64,000 bases of DNA from the NCBI RefSeq assembly GCF_031755915.1, contig NC_083386.1, positions 22,987,001 to 23,051,000 on the forward strand, written 5' to 3'. Source of the stretch: Ziziphus jujuba (Eukaryota > Streptophyta > Magnoliopsida > Rosales > Rhamnaceae). The position numbers were made by a program, and so were the translations under genes. Shown piece after piece: positions 22,860 to 35,475 of this stretch (position 1 is the stretch's first letter; each line of letters opens with the position of its first letter). Below the pieces are notes generated by a model. It was not told the origin of the DNA. It ran no database searches and worked only from the letters and a program-made list of their open reading frames with translations.

Positions 22860-23809
22860 TTTGCCCCCCTTACTTTGTGAGTTTGAAGTGGAACGTAAAA
22901 ATTGCAAAGCAATATTGAACTAGCTCTCCAGCCTCGATCTTTTAACTTTAATGCATGTTGACCACATTGTCTTGCCAAAAATCATCTATAGCATTTTGCT
23001 ATTTAATTGCATGACTATGTTTCCTAGCACAAGAATCCCACACAGCATCCCCATACCAATTCCTTTGCTCAAGTCATGTGCTAAATTACTATGCTCAATA
23101 TTTCATTAAAAAAGAAAGCCCCACGTTGCTTCTAAAATTGTCAAACCCATGCTCTCCAATCTTGGCAGTTAATCTTGCATATCACGAGTAACCAAAACCG
23201 CACCTTATCCATACAAAACAAAATCCATCCAAATTCCATTCAAGCTTCTCCAAAAGTTGCCAAATCTACTAATGAATATCCTTACTGACAAGTGAAGAAT
23301 CAAAAATATAATATCATCCAATGCCCACCTCAATTAATCCCTTTAACAAAGAATATATTGAAGAGATTGTATATGAAAAGAAAAAGAAACATTTGACATT
23401 CCACGTTGCAATTCCCTCTCAGCACCAAGATTATAGGCCAAAATACATCTATGACAAATAATGCTTTCCAATTTCAAAGGCAAAAAATACCTTTTAATGA
23501 GCTCTTACGAAGAGAATATGCTATGCATTCAATAGCATCAACTTTCTTTCCCAAAGTTGGTAAACAAATATATATGAATATTATATACCAACCTTACACG
23601 GTTTCTTATCTCCAAGCCAAACTAAGAATTAATGTATATATGACTTCCAAATCCTAGCTAGCCATACAATCTCAAAATAATAATATTGATGGCCATTTCA
23701 CTGCTTTTTAGGACATGTACTTAAATGTAAATTCTAACAATGCTATTGTCCACTTTCCAATCCGCCCTCTGATAATGGATTTTGACAGCATGTACTTGAT
23801 TAAGTCGGT
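22860..23809 (-). other. Noncoding 3' internal region of gypsy copy B
   Basis: About 950 bp between the RNase H remnant and the 3' LTR, with only short chance open frames on either strand. A full-length gypsy element would carry integrase before this point. Nothing like the HHCC or DDE signatures is visible. Confidence 0.6.
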
Positions 23810-24052
23810 TTAAGAAATAATAAACACGATAGTCGGTAACATGTAGTATCGTAACTTTGTTGCTACAAAATACAACGCCAAGCATAACTTCTTTGTAAGA
23901 GAATGCTTCAGCTCATTTGGCGTGAGAATTCTACTCAAATAATATACAGCCTGCTCTTTTCCAAATTCATTATCTTGGGCCAACAGACAGCCAGCGGAAT
24001 TTTCTATGGCCGAAATATAAAGTTTGAGTGGCTGATTTTTTCGAGGAGGCAT
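23810..24052 (-). pseudogene. gypsy copy B RNase H fragment
   Basis: An 80-codon minus-strand frame reads LYISAIENSAGCLLAQDNEFGKEQAVYYLS..., matching the start of the gypsy RNase H domain. It continues to ...LCLALYFVATKLRYYML and breaks off. A frameshift separates it from the RT at 24293. Confidence 0.75.
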
Positions 24053-24292
24053 AATGACTGGTGGTTTTACCAGGCATTCTTTTATTTGATCGAATGCCTC
24101 CTAGTGATGACTTTCCCATTCAAATTCCTCTTCATTCTTCAATTTCAGTAACTCTGAGAAATGTTGAATTTTCCCAGATGTATTAGAGATGAATCTTCTA
24201 AGGAAGTTAATCTTTCCAATAAGACTTTGCAGCTCCTTTTTATTCCACTGTGGTTTGGCTTCCAAAATTGCCTGATCTTTATTTTTGTCAAC

Positions 24293-24991
24293 CTAAATGC
24301 CTCTTTGATGGACTAAAAAGCCGAGAAAGTTACCTACAGAAACACCAAATGCACACTTCAGGGGATTCATCTTCAACTTGTGTTTTCTCATCTGCTTGAA
24401 TGCCTTTCTCAAATCAGCCACATGATCTTTCATGACATCTGATTTCATAACAACATCATCAATATTAACCTCTAGAATATGCCCAATCATATAATGGAAG
24501 ATTGCATTCATTACTCTTTGGTATGTAGCTCTTGCATTCTTTAGACCAAATGGCGTGACAACCCATTCGAATGTGCCTATTGCACTTGGGCACCTAAAAG
24601 CTGTCTTTGGCACATCCTCTTTTGCAATGAAAATCTGATTATATCTAGAATGTCCATCCGTGAAGGAAAGAATTACATGCTTGGCCTCTCCATCCACAAG
24701 TAAATCAACCACTGGCATAGGATACTCATCTTTGGGTGTAGCAAAATTCAAATTATGAAAATCAATACACACTCTTAACTTTCCATTCTTCTTCACCACT
24801 GGGACTACATTAGATAACCACTCTACATATCGAGTTGTCCTGATGAAGCCGGCCTTAACCAACCTCTCAATTTCTTCTTTCACCTTAAGTGTAACTTCTA
24901 GTGACATTTTCCTCAGTGGTTGTTTATGTGGCCGAAATTCTTCCTTGATTGGCAAACGATGTTCTACCAATTTTCTATCCAAGCCAAGCAT
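24293..24991 (-). pseudogene. gypsy copy B reverse transcriptase
   Basis: A 232-codon open frame carries most of the RT: KEEFRPHKQPLRKM, VPVVKKNGKLRVCIDFHNLN, FTDGHSRYNQIFIAKEDVPK, TAFRCPSAIGTFEWVVTPFG, then the catalytic core EVNIDDVVMKSD (normally YIDD, so Y is replaced by N) and HKLKMNPLKCAFGVSVGNFL. The order and wording fit the Tat/Ogre lineage of Ty3/gypsy. Upstream protease and downstream RNase H are in other frames, so no polyprotein can be made. Confidence 0.88.
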
Positions 24992-25051
24992 CTCATGGTA
25001 ATCCCATGCAAAACAATCTTTGAACTCCTTCAGAAGTTCAATAATTTTGTC

Positions 25052-25354
25052 TCATAAATCAGCTTCCAATAAGCCGCTTACAAATGTTGGCCGAGAATCC
25101 TCATCAGTGCCTAAGTTTACTTCTCTTAGTGGATTTTGAACCTCAGCCTTGGAGTCGTCCATCTTAATTGGTGCCAATTGAATCTCATCGAAGATCGACT
25201 TATCATTAACACCGGAATCATCCTCCATAATACATTCGGCCAAGTCCACAGCCGAATTAATTTCCAACTTCTTTTCTACCATATACGCCATTAACTTCCT
25301 AATGGTGGTTTGAACTGCCACCATCTTTTCTTCCTCTTTTTGGCGTATATTCAT
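25052..25354 (-). pseudogene. gypsy copy B protease-RT linker remnant
   Basis: A 100-codon frame of charged, acidic sequence lies between the protease and RT frames, as the linker of Tat-type polyproteins does. No catalytic motif is visible. Confidence 0.45.
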
Positions 25355-25690
25355 TAAGAACTATTTATGCTAATCTCTTATATTTGGGGTACTGTCGGTC
25401 AAGCCAGCTCATCCCCATGCTCTTTTGCTACCTTGTGTAGCCCTTTGATATCTTGCCAGGCCGTGACCCCTGCAGGGCAGCCTTGCATGTCATTACCAAA
25501 AAATTGGACTAGGTTGACTTCATCCTCATAGTACCAAGCTTCAACTGCATTAGCACTAACTAAGAAGGGTCGACTATTAGCCTAAACCACTTCAACCTCC
25601 TCGCCATTCCAAAACCACAAAGCTTGATGCAGGGATGACAGCACACACAAACTTGCATGGATCCAATCACGACCAAGTAAAGCATTGTAG

Positions 25691-26470
25691 CTAGATTTGG
25701 ATTCCATGATAAAAAAATGTTGTCATGATAGACTTGCCCCCCAAAGTAATCTCCATAGGAAGAATAACCTTTGCCTTTGTAACTCCTCCTTGGAAGTTGC
25801 TAACTGTCAACTCGGTAAGGATAAGATCATGTTCGCTTTTGGATAACTTAGCCAACATGGAAGCAGGCAAAATATTCACCGTGGCTCCATTGTCTACCAA
25901 AATCCTATTTACAGGTATGCCATCAAAATGAGTATTAATATAGAATGGCTTCAAATGTTGTGCCATTCTTTCTGTGGGCTTCTTCAAAATCATCTCTTGA
26001 GGCCGAGAATGATCTAACTCCTTCCTTAAAGTCTCAGTGTCCTTTACAATCTCTACCTTGAAATCTTTGTCTTCCACAACATCCCCTGCCATCACACTTA
26101 CCTGGTTAGGATGAGCTTTAAATGCTAATGGCAAGACAACGACCATGTTATACGTCATTTCATACATGGTTCCAAATTTGACTTTCAACTTCATATTGGT
26201 TGAAGAATCAATCATGTCTTCTTTCATAAGGTTATCATCCAGATTTTTTATGCATGGGATAACTTCAGCACTTTGTTTCCTAACCCATACCAAAGATTGC
26301 TTCTTCACTCCAAAAGGGCAAGCTCCTGATGAGGCAATGGCCTTTTTAGCCGTAACTTCGACCATCTTCTTCAGACCCTCCGGCCTATCTTCTGTACCAC
26401 AAAGGTTCGACTCCAATTCCTTCAATATATTATCATCTTTCTTATTTTCAGGCCGAGTTAATATTGTCAT
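25691..26470 (-). pseudogene. gypsy copy B protease region
   Basis: A 259-codon open frame ends in an aspartic protease: the active-site motif is seen as RILVDNGATVNILPASML, where D-N-G replaces the common D-S/T-G. The upstream two thirds is the spacer between gag and protease found in this group (RPQEMILKKPTERMAQHLKP). Copy A bases 1-780 are the decayed counterpart. Confidence 0.8.
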
Positions 26471-27016
26471 TGGCCTTTTTTTAGCAGCCTTCTACTGCGC
26501 TTTTTATTCTTCCGCTAATCTTCTAGTCGTAGCATGTTGTCGTTGCATCTACCTCTTCTAAGTCCTGATGAGTGGCTGATAATGCTTATATTCCGCACGG
26601 TATCACTGACCTATTTCTGTAATTGGTGGCTGGAATGTCCTTGGCTTCTCAATTTTATGAGAAACCAATCTTGTTCGATTATCTTTAAAAAATGTAACCT
26701 AAAGCTTGGAGTCAAATTACCCCCCTTGGTGTTGATGGTTCAGCTTCCAATACCCATCTCGCACCTTCGATCTTAGGCGTTGGAACACTGACTTTGGACT
26801 ATGAGGCCCATAATTCTCTGGTGGCAACTTTATCACATTCTGCTCACACATCTCTATAGGTTGCTTCTTCCCATCATCAACTTCATGCTTGCAACATGTA
26901 CAAAGCACCTGAGCAGATGGTTTAGCCTTTTTGGCTGAATACTCCTTTCTTGGTCTGTTCTCCCTTATCCAGACTCTATCAGATGAGGGTTGTCCTAGAT
27001 TGACCTTGACTCTAGG

Positions 27017-27373
27017 TTAGCTCAACTCAAAAATGTTGGCCGAAACCATATCCACTTCGGCTGATGGGAAATGATTGCTATCAACCTCCATTACATCCTT
27101 TCCTTTCTCTAGGAACTTCAAGGTGCCCTTATCAATTAAAGCTTGTATTGCATTTCGGAACACCACATAGTGCACATTTTGATGTATCCACATACCATGC
27201 CACTTGCAATATGGTTTCTTTTTAGTTTCTTCAGCTGTGGGTAAAACATGGCTGTCATGTAATTTAATTACCTTGTCAGCCAATAGATGGTCAAAAATTT
27301 GGTCAGCTTTAGAGATATCAAAACTGTAAACCTTCTTCGGCTCGAGCCGATTCTTTTTCATATCCATGACCAA
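27017..27373 (-). pseudogene. gypsy copy B gag C-terminal region
   Basis: A 118-codon frame contains YCKWHGMWIHQNVHYVVFRN, an eroded zinc-binding CXXXH...C-type motif typical of gag in this group, then AIQALIDKGTLKFLEKGKDV. It matches copy A 1161-1715. Confidence 0.7.
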
Positions 27374-27603
27374 TTGAGGAATCCTCTACTTCCTTTTTGG
27401 TCTAGCTAGAGCTTTGCATACATATGGCCTAGTGGCTACTACCTCAACGGCATTGATTTCGACGAAGACATCTTCTATTCCTTGGTATTTAGCTTCGACC
27501 GAATAAATATCCATATTTGGATCTCTATAGTATGATCCCTGAGATGAGTTCTTCCTCTAATACTCTTCCCTCAAAATACTTTCGTATCTGGATGCTTGAG
27601 AGA

Positions 27604-28404
27604 TTAACTCGAACAAATCGTGAAACTTTGTCCCCTCAAATTTTTCTGAAGCTCGTAGCTTGTTCCGCTCTGGGCTAGCTTGACAAACTTTCTTTCTGAT
27701 ATATCCAAGTGACATCTGATCCTTACTCTCTGGAACTGGGCAATAACATTCTCTATCGATTCTCCATCCATTTGATGTAAACGAGACAAATCAACCATAG
27801 AGATCTTTGGCTCAATCCTATAGAATTGCCCATGGAATTTCTGCCTTAATTCTTGCCACGTATGGATCGAGTTTGGTTACAGGTTGATGTACCACGAGAA
27901 AGCAGAACCTGTCAAAGAGTTAGCAAACAAATGGAGCTTTAAAAATTCATTGGCCACAGCTTCTCCGTACTGGATAGTGAAGCGGCCTATGTGCTTCATA
28001 GTAGACTGATTCTCTTCACCCAAAAACAAGGTGAATTCAGGGAATCTGAATCCCCTTGGAAATTCTATCCGATCAATGGTCTCGGGGTAAGGCCTTATGT
28101 AGGATGGTCGACCAACTCTATTGAATGCAGGACTGATCATCTCCTGGATTATGGTCTCAACGGCCTCCCTATCCATTCCATGGTGATGAACAGTTCTGGA
28201 CATTATGCCCGTGCCTCCATGCAGGGCCATGGTAGTCGGAATGGTGGTGATGGTCTTAATTTTGGTCATACAGAAAGTTTTGGCCAAATTGTTCAGCATG
28301 CCCCCCACCATGACCTTGATTTCGGACATGTGGGAAAACATGGGGCTGAAAGTCTGCTCTTCCTCCATTAACATTATTTGCGGCCTGAAGGGCCTACGTG
28401 CCAT
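27604..28404 (-). pseudogene. gypsy copy B gag core
   Basis: The frame 28404-27877 ends FLKLHLFANSLTGSAFSWYI, the start of the retrotransposon gag domain. After a frameshift at about 27870-27880 the domain continues at 27798-27604 with SRLHQMDGESIENVIAQFQR. Together they would form the capsid-like part of Gag. The protein is interrupted and not functional. Confidence 0.8.
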
Positions 28405-28992
28405 AAGGTGTGGCTTAAAAATCCCGTACTACATGTGGTACGGCCTGAGGGGCCAGTACAATCTGTTCTTCCCGACCATTTCTAACGTTCTAGCCTTAGT
28501 TTTGAGTTACTCGTCCACCATGAATTAAGTTTCGAGCTGGTGGGGGAATATAAGGTTGTTGTTCTGGCAAGACTATCCTTCCTTCATTTCCGTTTGTTCT
28601 CACCAAAACAGTTGGTGTATCAGATCTTGACGTGTTGCCTTCAGGCACGACCGAAAAGGCTTGCACCTATTCTTCTTAGCCAGTAAATGGCCTTGCACCA
28701 CTCGACGAGGCTTGAGTAACTTGCAATTATTGACGCAACAAATCCATAATGCCTTCCAACATTCTTTGCTAGGCCTCATGATATGTTTCCATCTTCCTTT
28801 GACCTTCCTTCAGATCTCGGGATAGCTCACCAATCAATTCCTTGGTGGACATCTCTGCCGAGTCGAAAGTCTTGCCAGCTTCTTCCTCTTTGTTGTTGTT
28901 ACGGGTGTCGGACTCCAGAGATCTTGATCAAGTCTGAACCATTGTCTTCGGTTGAAAAATTATGTGGTCCCACTAGGCTTGCCAAAAAGATA

Positions 28993-29549
28993 TGTTGGAA
29001 CAAAGTCAGAAAATTTCCAACAATTTGTCGTCTCCTAAATTTGTGGGTGTGCCACTTTAAACCTGTAAAAGTTCAAAGAAAATAAAAGAAAAATATGTGC
29101 CAATTGAATCAAACTCCTTAGATGATTGTATTGATTATTGGAGAACAAAAATAATCTAACAAGATCCAATTGTCTTAATGATTAAAGGACTTTTAAAAAT
29201 AAAATTTCAACTAGAAAACAACTAAGAACAATAAACTAGAGAAAGTAAATTCTAAAAAGAATAAACTAATTAATCTATATACTTGTAGTCGTTCGTACAG
29301 GTGTGTAAAGGTCCTTCTCAAAGCCAATGAAGCTCCTATTTATATATGTAGAGAACTTTGAGTTGTTTCACACACTTCCAGTGTAAGACCTTTTTTTTTT
29401 TTCTTTTTCAACATTCCAACTTCAAAATTTCAATTCATACACTTAATCTCCAATCATTGTGGGAATAAAGCTTCTTAATTAATCTCCCAATAAAAATATT
29501 TCAATATATTAAAATATTAATTTGGAAAATTAATAATATGGCCCAAACA
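28993..29549 (-). repeat. 5' LTR of gypsy copy B
   Basis: The 557 bp repeat is the same as 22285-22859 apart from scattered changes and the loss of about 18 bases near 29438 (present in both other LTRs). ATAGG follows at 29550. Confidence 0.9.
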
Positions 29550-31013
29550 ATAGGCCTCCTCATTGCAAATTCTACTTTTTGGTATATAAGGAGGTGGCCA
29601 ATAATTTGATAATTATCAAGCCAGTGAACAGAGAGGAAGAAAACATTGAAGACTCCACAACGCTATCACGAGTATACTCAACAACAATATTATCATCACA
29701 ACTCCAACTCTTGTCATATCTTTCCCATCCATAGCTTCCAAATCTTCAATGCAAAGAACTGATTTTTTTTTTTTTTTTTTTGTTCACAGCAAAGAGTTTG
29801 ATATACCATACCCTGCAAATTTATATATAATCTTGTATATATAATCTCATATATTATACAGTTTATATATATATACACAAGGCAGTATGTATATAAGAAT
29901 ATATATTAACCTTAGAGAACTTGTGATTCGAATGAAAGGCTGCTCAATGAATGTTCATATAGCGGCTTACTACCTGATTCCTAATGAAGTTAATTTAGGT
30001 TGAAAATATTGAAACTATTCTCTTTAATCTGCAAAAGCCATTGCAAAATGTTAGTGTGTGCTTGTCTACTGCCAGCTTTTTTGTATAGTTTCTTTAAAAC
30101 GATAACAAACTATAATCATATCACAAATTTTATATACAAACAACTATAATTTATACTATATAATTTACATACTCGACCATGTTCGGCCATGAGAAAGCTC
30201 CACCAAATTAGAGCACTAGATTTTTTGGATAGAAGATAAAGGTGGACTTATTTTTCTTTGTTTACCTAAGGTAGAAAATTTTATGCAGAAATTTTAATAA
30301 TGATTACCTCACAAGGACTTGTACTGCTTAACCAAATGAGAAGAGTGGAGACCCGAAGTTGGAGTCACAGTGCATCCTAAATTTTACAAATAAGAGATCT
30401 GTTGTTAACCAATAAGATAAATGTTTCAATGAAGTTTCATAACTACTATACATTTATATCAAAACTAGCATCATTTGTAAAGCATGGTAACATGTTTTAA
30501 TGGATACTTGTTTGCTTGTTGGTGCTGATGAACCCATTGAGTTCTCGATCCTTAATTTCTAAAAGTGCTCCTGAAAGCAGAAAATTGATTTGGACTTTCA
30601 ACAAATAAAAATAATAAAATGAGCAAATAGAAACAACAAGATTGACCTGTCACTTGCATTATAAAACAATTAATCTTTTTTCAAGTATAAAATTAACAAT
30701 GGTGCATCAGAACATAAATGAAAATCTGTACAGTTTTCCATGTAGATATTTACTAATGCAAAGCTTAATCATGCACATGGAATGAATTTTTTGGGAGTTT
30801 GATTCATTTCTAAATATTGAAATCGACTCAATGAAGTTCAAACAAGCAAACTGAAAAGTTAAAAAAAATGTAGGTATCTATCTGGTAGAGTTTCCATAGT
30901 TGTCACCTTTGCTGAGAAAGTTTTCCTCCATGATTCTAGGATTTGATATGTTTGCATAGAAAAGTTTCACCAAAAGACCACAAGCTTGTATATTGGATCG
31001 CAGGAGAAATATC
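29550..31013. other. Duplicated host flank, second copy
   Basis: Collinear with 3758-5213 and highly similar by eye. It has the same TATATAAGG (about 29582), shortened poly(T) (about 29764) and the same possible short exon near 29930-29998. No gene is recognised. Confidence 0.45.
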
Positions 31014-31409
31014 TGCCCTTTCAGTACTACTAGAGAAAAAGAGCAGATGTGTTGAACTTGCTCTTTATGTTCTGCCCCGAGCAGGTGATTCTTTGTGGTA
31101 TATCTTAGTTAATCGCCACCTACTTCCAAATATTAAAAATGTAGAGGTATTTATTTCTTGTTATTTCTGTATTTAAATCAAATACCTTTTAAACCTACAT
31201 GTTTGGAATCTAAATCAATGCTTTTCAAACATGCAGGTATTCTTGTTTAATTTATGTGTGGGAGGAATTATGTATTACTTGAAGTATGAACCAGACACCA
31301 TGGCTCCATTCCTCTGAGGTCTGATTCGTCATTTTCTTGCTAGTAGAATTAGTAACCCTGGCACTCCTTCAAGTCGGACAGCTTCCTACACATATTTGCA
31401 AACCCTTGA

Positions 31410-33626
31410 TGTCAGGACCCGTCCAAAATTCCTTGCCGGAACCCTAGACAAGCCCTGATTCCAGGGAAACCCTACCGGACCCTCCAATAGAAAATCCAGC
31501 AGAACCTCCCCTAAGGGTTGGACTTACCACAAATTTCCTGCACTGAAAACACACTTCTATATTCATCCCCTTATTCCTCCCACAATACTACAAATTGATT
31601 CCACAAATTTACAGCACTTCAAATGAATAACAGTAATCCAGTGCATAATTAATACATAAGTGTCCAGGACAGTATACAGAGCTTCATGAAGTACTATTAA
31701 GCATAGAATACAACAGGGATGAAAGAAGTAATACAATTGAAATAAATGAAGACAAAGGTAACTTCTCGAACTACGATAGCGGCGGAGATTTGGTTCGCTC
31801 CGGAAGAACGTCTACCACCCCTTGCACCTAAGGGAAATGAATTTAAAAACATGAGATGCTAATCATCTCAGTGATTGACCCTATCTACTGAACACTTTTA
31901 ATATTAATAGTATAACAGATAAAGGAAATTAATTAGTACCAACAATTAAATAGATAAATAAATAATAAACATTTGAAAGTAATACTTTCTCTCAAAACCC
32001 TCACTATTCACTCCGTTGGAAATGTTCCCTTTTTAAAATATTTTCACAAAATCCGATATTCGTATTTCCCGAAAACCAAAGGATCAAACAATTTAATAAA
32101 CAATAGATAAATACCCCAAATATAAATAAAATGTAATAAAATATAATAAATAATTTTTGAACACTTTGGGGTTTAAAATTTCCATCCGAAAATTTATAGT
32201 TGACGCACCACACCATATACCAGTGATGCCCTCCGATACCCAGCGTCCCGAGCACCGACTGGCGGGGAGATTAAAGAGAGAAACTTGCATACGACACTTC
32301 GGTGTCCCGATAGTACCGCTGCTAAAACCGTCATCCCGGCCAAGGAGGGGGGCGGCTATGTGCACTATATAAAACTTGCCTGCCCTCGGTCCAATGGCAA
32401 CTCATGGGAGACATAATAACTTGCGCGCTAACCACATATACACCGGAACACCAATACTGTATAAGTGCGTCTAAAATAATTACTAAATTAATTATAACCG
32501 TACTGATTTTCCAAAATCACCGTGGGAAATATGCCAGTTTTCAAATTTACCATCCCACATATTTTCCTTTAACATAACCGGTACGAAACCATCGATAACA
32601 ATATAAAAATAATTTTTCTCGTAACACGAGGTCCAGCAAATAATATTCCACGGGCATAATTATAAAATTTAAACCACCAATTAAACAAATATTTTCTTAA
32701 AATATTTAAACCAATTATGCCCAAAAAAATAATATTAAAATCACATACAATTTATTACTGAAAATACCTTGCTCATGCATAATAAATAAAATTAAATCAC
32801 AATAAAATAATAATTTTCCACAATTATAATTAAATTGCACCACATAAGCAAAATTCCAAATATCAATTAAACACCAATTAAATATAATTAATTGCCCCAA
32901 AATATTTTTAAAGGTGGGTCACTCACCTTAAGCATGTATATCAACCAAGATCATCCGCAGGATCAACTCCACTACCCACACGTGCACCTAAAACATCCAT
33001 AGTACACCAAACCAAATATATTAATATTTTAATCGGGTAACACCCAAATGAGTATCCGGGGAGCGAACACAAACGACAACCAAAAATTATGAGTAATATA
33101 CCGAATCGAAGCTTGAGTGACGAGGATTACAAATCCGGTCTCACTTCCCGGAGATCGGACCCGAGGTGGCCGGAATCTCGTCGAAAAGCTTTTGGGATTC
33201 AACTCTTCGATTCTCCCAAACCGTCGCGAATTGGAGGAAAAGGATGCCGGATTTGGATTCGGAGGTCGGAATTAGTGGAGAGGGATCGGAGACGGGACTG
33301 GGCACTCGCCGGAACAAGGAGTTCTCCGGTGAGCCGTCACGGTCACCGGCAATCGTCGCCGCCACCAGCGCGTGCGGCGGTTGATGGCCGTGATTTTTGG
33401 AGGTTTTTTAGCTTGAAGGGAGAGGGTTCCAACGGTACCAGCAGTGACAAGAACGGAGGCCGGAATGTGGAGATCTCGGCGGTTGAAGGATTCGGCGCCG
33501 CCGCCGGAAAAAGCCTCGATCCGGGCGCGTCGCCGGTCGGTTGGCCGTGGAATGAGGAGGTGCTCCCGTCTGGCAGGCGCGTGTAGCAAGAATCGGCCGG
33601 AAAATTTGACAACTCCGATGGCCGAC

Positions 33627-33665
<39 letters not shown>

Positions 33666-34183
33666 CTCTCTTTCTTTCTCCTCCCTCGTCGTTTTTGCCA
33701 AATAAAAGCCATCGTTGGCGATACTGTTCACCCACGTGGACCAATCAGGTGTCGACATGTGGCGTCATTGTGCACTTAAGCCAGATATAATAAAATATTA
33801 CGGTATCTGGCAAACATCACACGTCCATAACTTTTTAACCAGATGTCCAAATTAAGCGTGCCGCTAGTCTATGAACTCGTATCGATGAGTACTTTACAAC
33901 CATACAAAAGTCAAAACAAAATTATACAACGATAAAAAGTCAACTCCCAGCACCTTTTGCACAGTTTGCACCTCGACTTGTTTTGCCCATAACTTTCAAA
34001 CCGTAGCTCCGTTTTTTACGTGCTACCAATCTACGAACTCGGGGCATCATGTACTTCGCCACAGTACCACGGTCAACTAGAAATTTCAACTGGAACAAAA
34101 AGTCAACTTTTGACCCAGTTGGTCAACGGTCAACCTCGGTCAACGTGCAAAAATTCTGACATGGTTCGGGACGGGGTGTTACA
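31410..34183. mobile_element. 2.8 kb solo-LTR-like insertion
   Basis: The insertion starts TGTCAGGACCCGTCC and ends GGGACGGGGTGTTACA, so the ends are TG...CA and imperfect inverted repeats (CCCGTCC / GGGACGGG). A 5 bp target duplication CTTGA (31405-31409, 34184-34188) flanks it, and copy A has a single CTTGA at about 8860. No gag or pol sense is present in six frames. The inside has TATATAAAAC (about 32366), a CT microsatellite (about 33629-33670) and a GC-rich part at 33080-33620. The best reading is a solo LTR of a long-LTR (probably gypsy) element; orientation is not decided. Confidence 0.75.
33629..33675 (+). repeat. CT microsatellite
   Basis: About 20 CT units with few interruptions, inside the solo-LTR-like insertion. 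It makes long serine/leucine or arginine/glutamate frames on both strands, which are not taken as genes. Confidence 0.9.
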
Positions 34184-34553
34184 CTTGATGCCATGAAAAA
34201 ACCAAAAATGCAAGAGACTCCAGATACAAAAGCTTCACCGTCTAAGAAATACAATCTTGAGTCGATACCAGGGCTGTAAACCACAGGCAGAAAAAAGGAC
34301 AAGTGGGACACAACCCAATTACTTAATTTTGTTTTCCTACATTTTCAAGGAATGCAATTCACTGGGCCAGCTCATTCTTTTATATATCATTCTTGTATAA
34401 TTTTGAACTTAAGAATTTGAGGCACATATAAAATTTGAAGAAATAGATTGAAGCTCAATTATTGAAGAGTTTGAATTCTTCCTTACATAGATTTAATAAA
34501 ATTTCATATGCTCATATAAAGGCCCATTATTTGGTCTAACTATATGTTAACAT

Positions 34554-34721
34554 TATAAGGGACTCAAATACTCATATGTAAATTGTAATATACTATCATA
34601 TTGTACTTACCATATCTGTTGATTTATTTCCATACTCACTTCAATGTATTCTGTATAAATAGTTGCCACAGATTAATAATACGAATTAAGCCTTTGCATC
34701 ATACTTTCTCTAAACCTCATA
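34554..34721 (+). repeat. 5' LTR of copia-2
   Basis: Begins TATAAGGGACTC (the inner LTR has TGTAAGGGACTT) and ends AACCTCATA, directly before the primer-binding site. Confidence 0.9.
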
Positions 34722-34808
34722 TGGTATCAGAGACTCACGCTTAAACAAGCAAACCCTAAATCTTTCTTTTCTTTCCTTTTTCTTTTCTATACCTTCACTG
34801 TCATTCTC

Positions 34809-35475
34809 ATGGTTGGTGATGTTTCCTCTGTCACAAATCCCTCTCCAGGTTTAACTCTTTCTTCTTCTCTGTTCCCCCTGATAATGCTCTAATTAGTATC
34901 AATGTTGCTGCCCAGGCCCTAATTAAACTCTCTGCCTCTAATTATCCCTTATGGCACTCTCAATGGCTCTCCTTGCTCATCGGCTACAATCTTATGGCCT
35001 ACGTAGATGGTTCAAAAATTTGCCCAACTGATTTTACCTCTCCTCTGTCTCTCGATCAGTTCTACACTCTTCGCCAAGATCAACTCCTTCAAAGTTCTTT
35101 GTTTGCTTCCTCACTCCTGCCATTGCTTCCTTTGTTTCATCTGCCAAAACCTTCTATGAGACTTGGATCAAATTGGCTCACATGTATGCCAAACCCTCTC
35201 GTGGTAGGATCATGGGGCTTCGTGAAAATCTTCATAAATGTACAAAAGACTCTCAATCTATCTCTTCCTATATGCAAAACATACAACAACAGGTGGATGC
35301 TTTCGCTCTAGCAAGAGTTCCCCTTCGTGATAATGAGATTATATTTTTATGTTCTTGTTGGCCTAGGCTCCAAATATAAAGAAATTGCTGCTGCAATTCG
35401 CGCTCACGATGACACTATCTCCTTCAAAGAGCTACACGACAAGCTTGCTGATTTTGAAGATCTGTTAAAATGATC
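34809..35475 (+). pseudogene. copia-2 gag
   Basis: A probable ATG at 34809 opens the polyprotein, but frameshifts break it. Pieces at 34973 onwards (LIGYNLMAYVDGSKICPTDF) and 35173-35379 (GLRENLHKCTKDSQSISSYM, then FALARVPLRDNEII) are a standard copia gag. No clear zinc knuckle is seen in the open frames, although SGSRLICQFCSIPGHDARRC is readable at about 35683-35745 in another frame (CX2CX4HX4C). Confidence 0.75.

Larger units (their letters stand above)
22285..29549 (-). mobile_element. Ty3/gypsy element, copy B: complete ends, no integrase
   Basis: The 7265 bp minus-strand element has 575 and 557 bp LTRs with TGTTGG...CAAACA ends and a 5 bp target duplication ATAGG (22280-22284, 29550-29554). 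A polypurine tract (GGGGGGCAAA read on the minus strand, 22860-22869) borders the 3' LTR. Gag, protease, RT and RNase H remnants follow in gypsy order from 28404 to 23810. Then about 940 bp without coding sense reach the 3' LTR, so the integrase region is missing. The RT style (VKEEIERLVKAGFIR, INIDDVV-like core) points to the Tat/Ogre group. It is a decayed non-autonomous copy. Confidence 0.9.
31014..34279 (+). pseudogene. 3' exons of the TMEM135-like gene, copy B, split by a solo-LTR-like insertion
   Basis: Exon 1 ends at 31146 (ELALYVLPRAGDSLWYILVN). Exon 2 starts at 31237 after an intact CAG acceptor and reads ...MYYLKYEPDTMAPFL, then a TGA where copy A has CAG (coding slot CTC AGG). It continues to the aspartate of ...LQTLD, is cut by the insertion 31410-34183, and resumes to ...YNLESIPGL with TAA at 34277-34279. 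Copy A has its own, different insertion in the same exon. Both are dead fragments hitchhiking with the ankyrin gene units. Confidence 0.65.

Noticed and set aside
33089..33779. Several overlapping open frames of 110-165 codons on both strands
   Set aside because: They lie in a GC-rich, CT-repeat-containing noncoding insertion; long frames in all directions are a composition effect and none shows a known domain.
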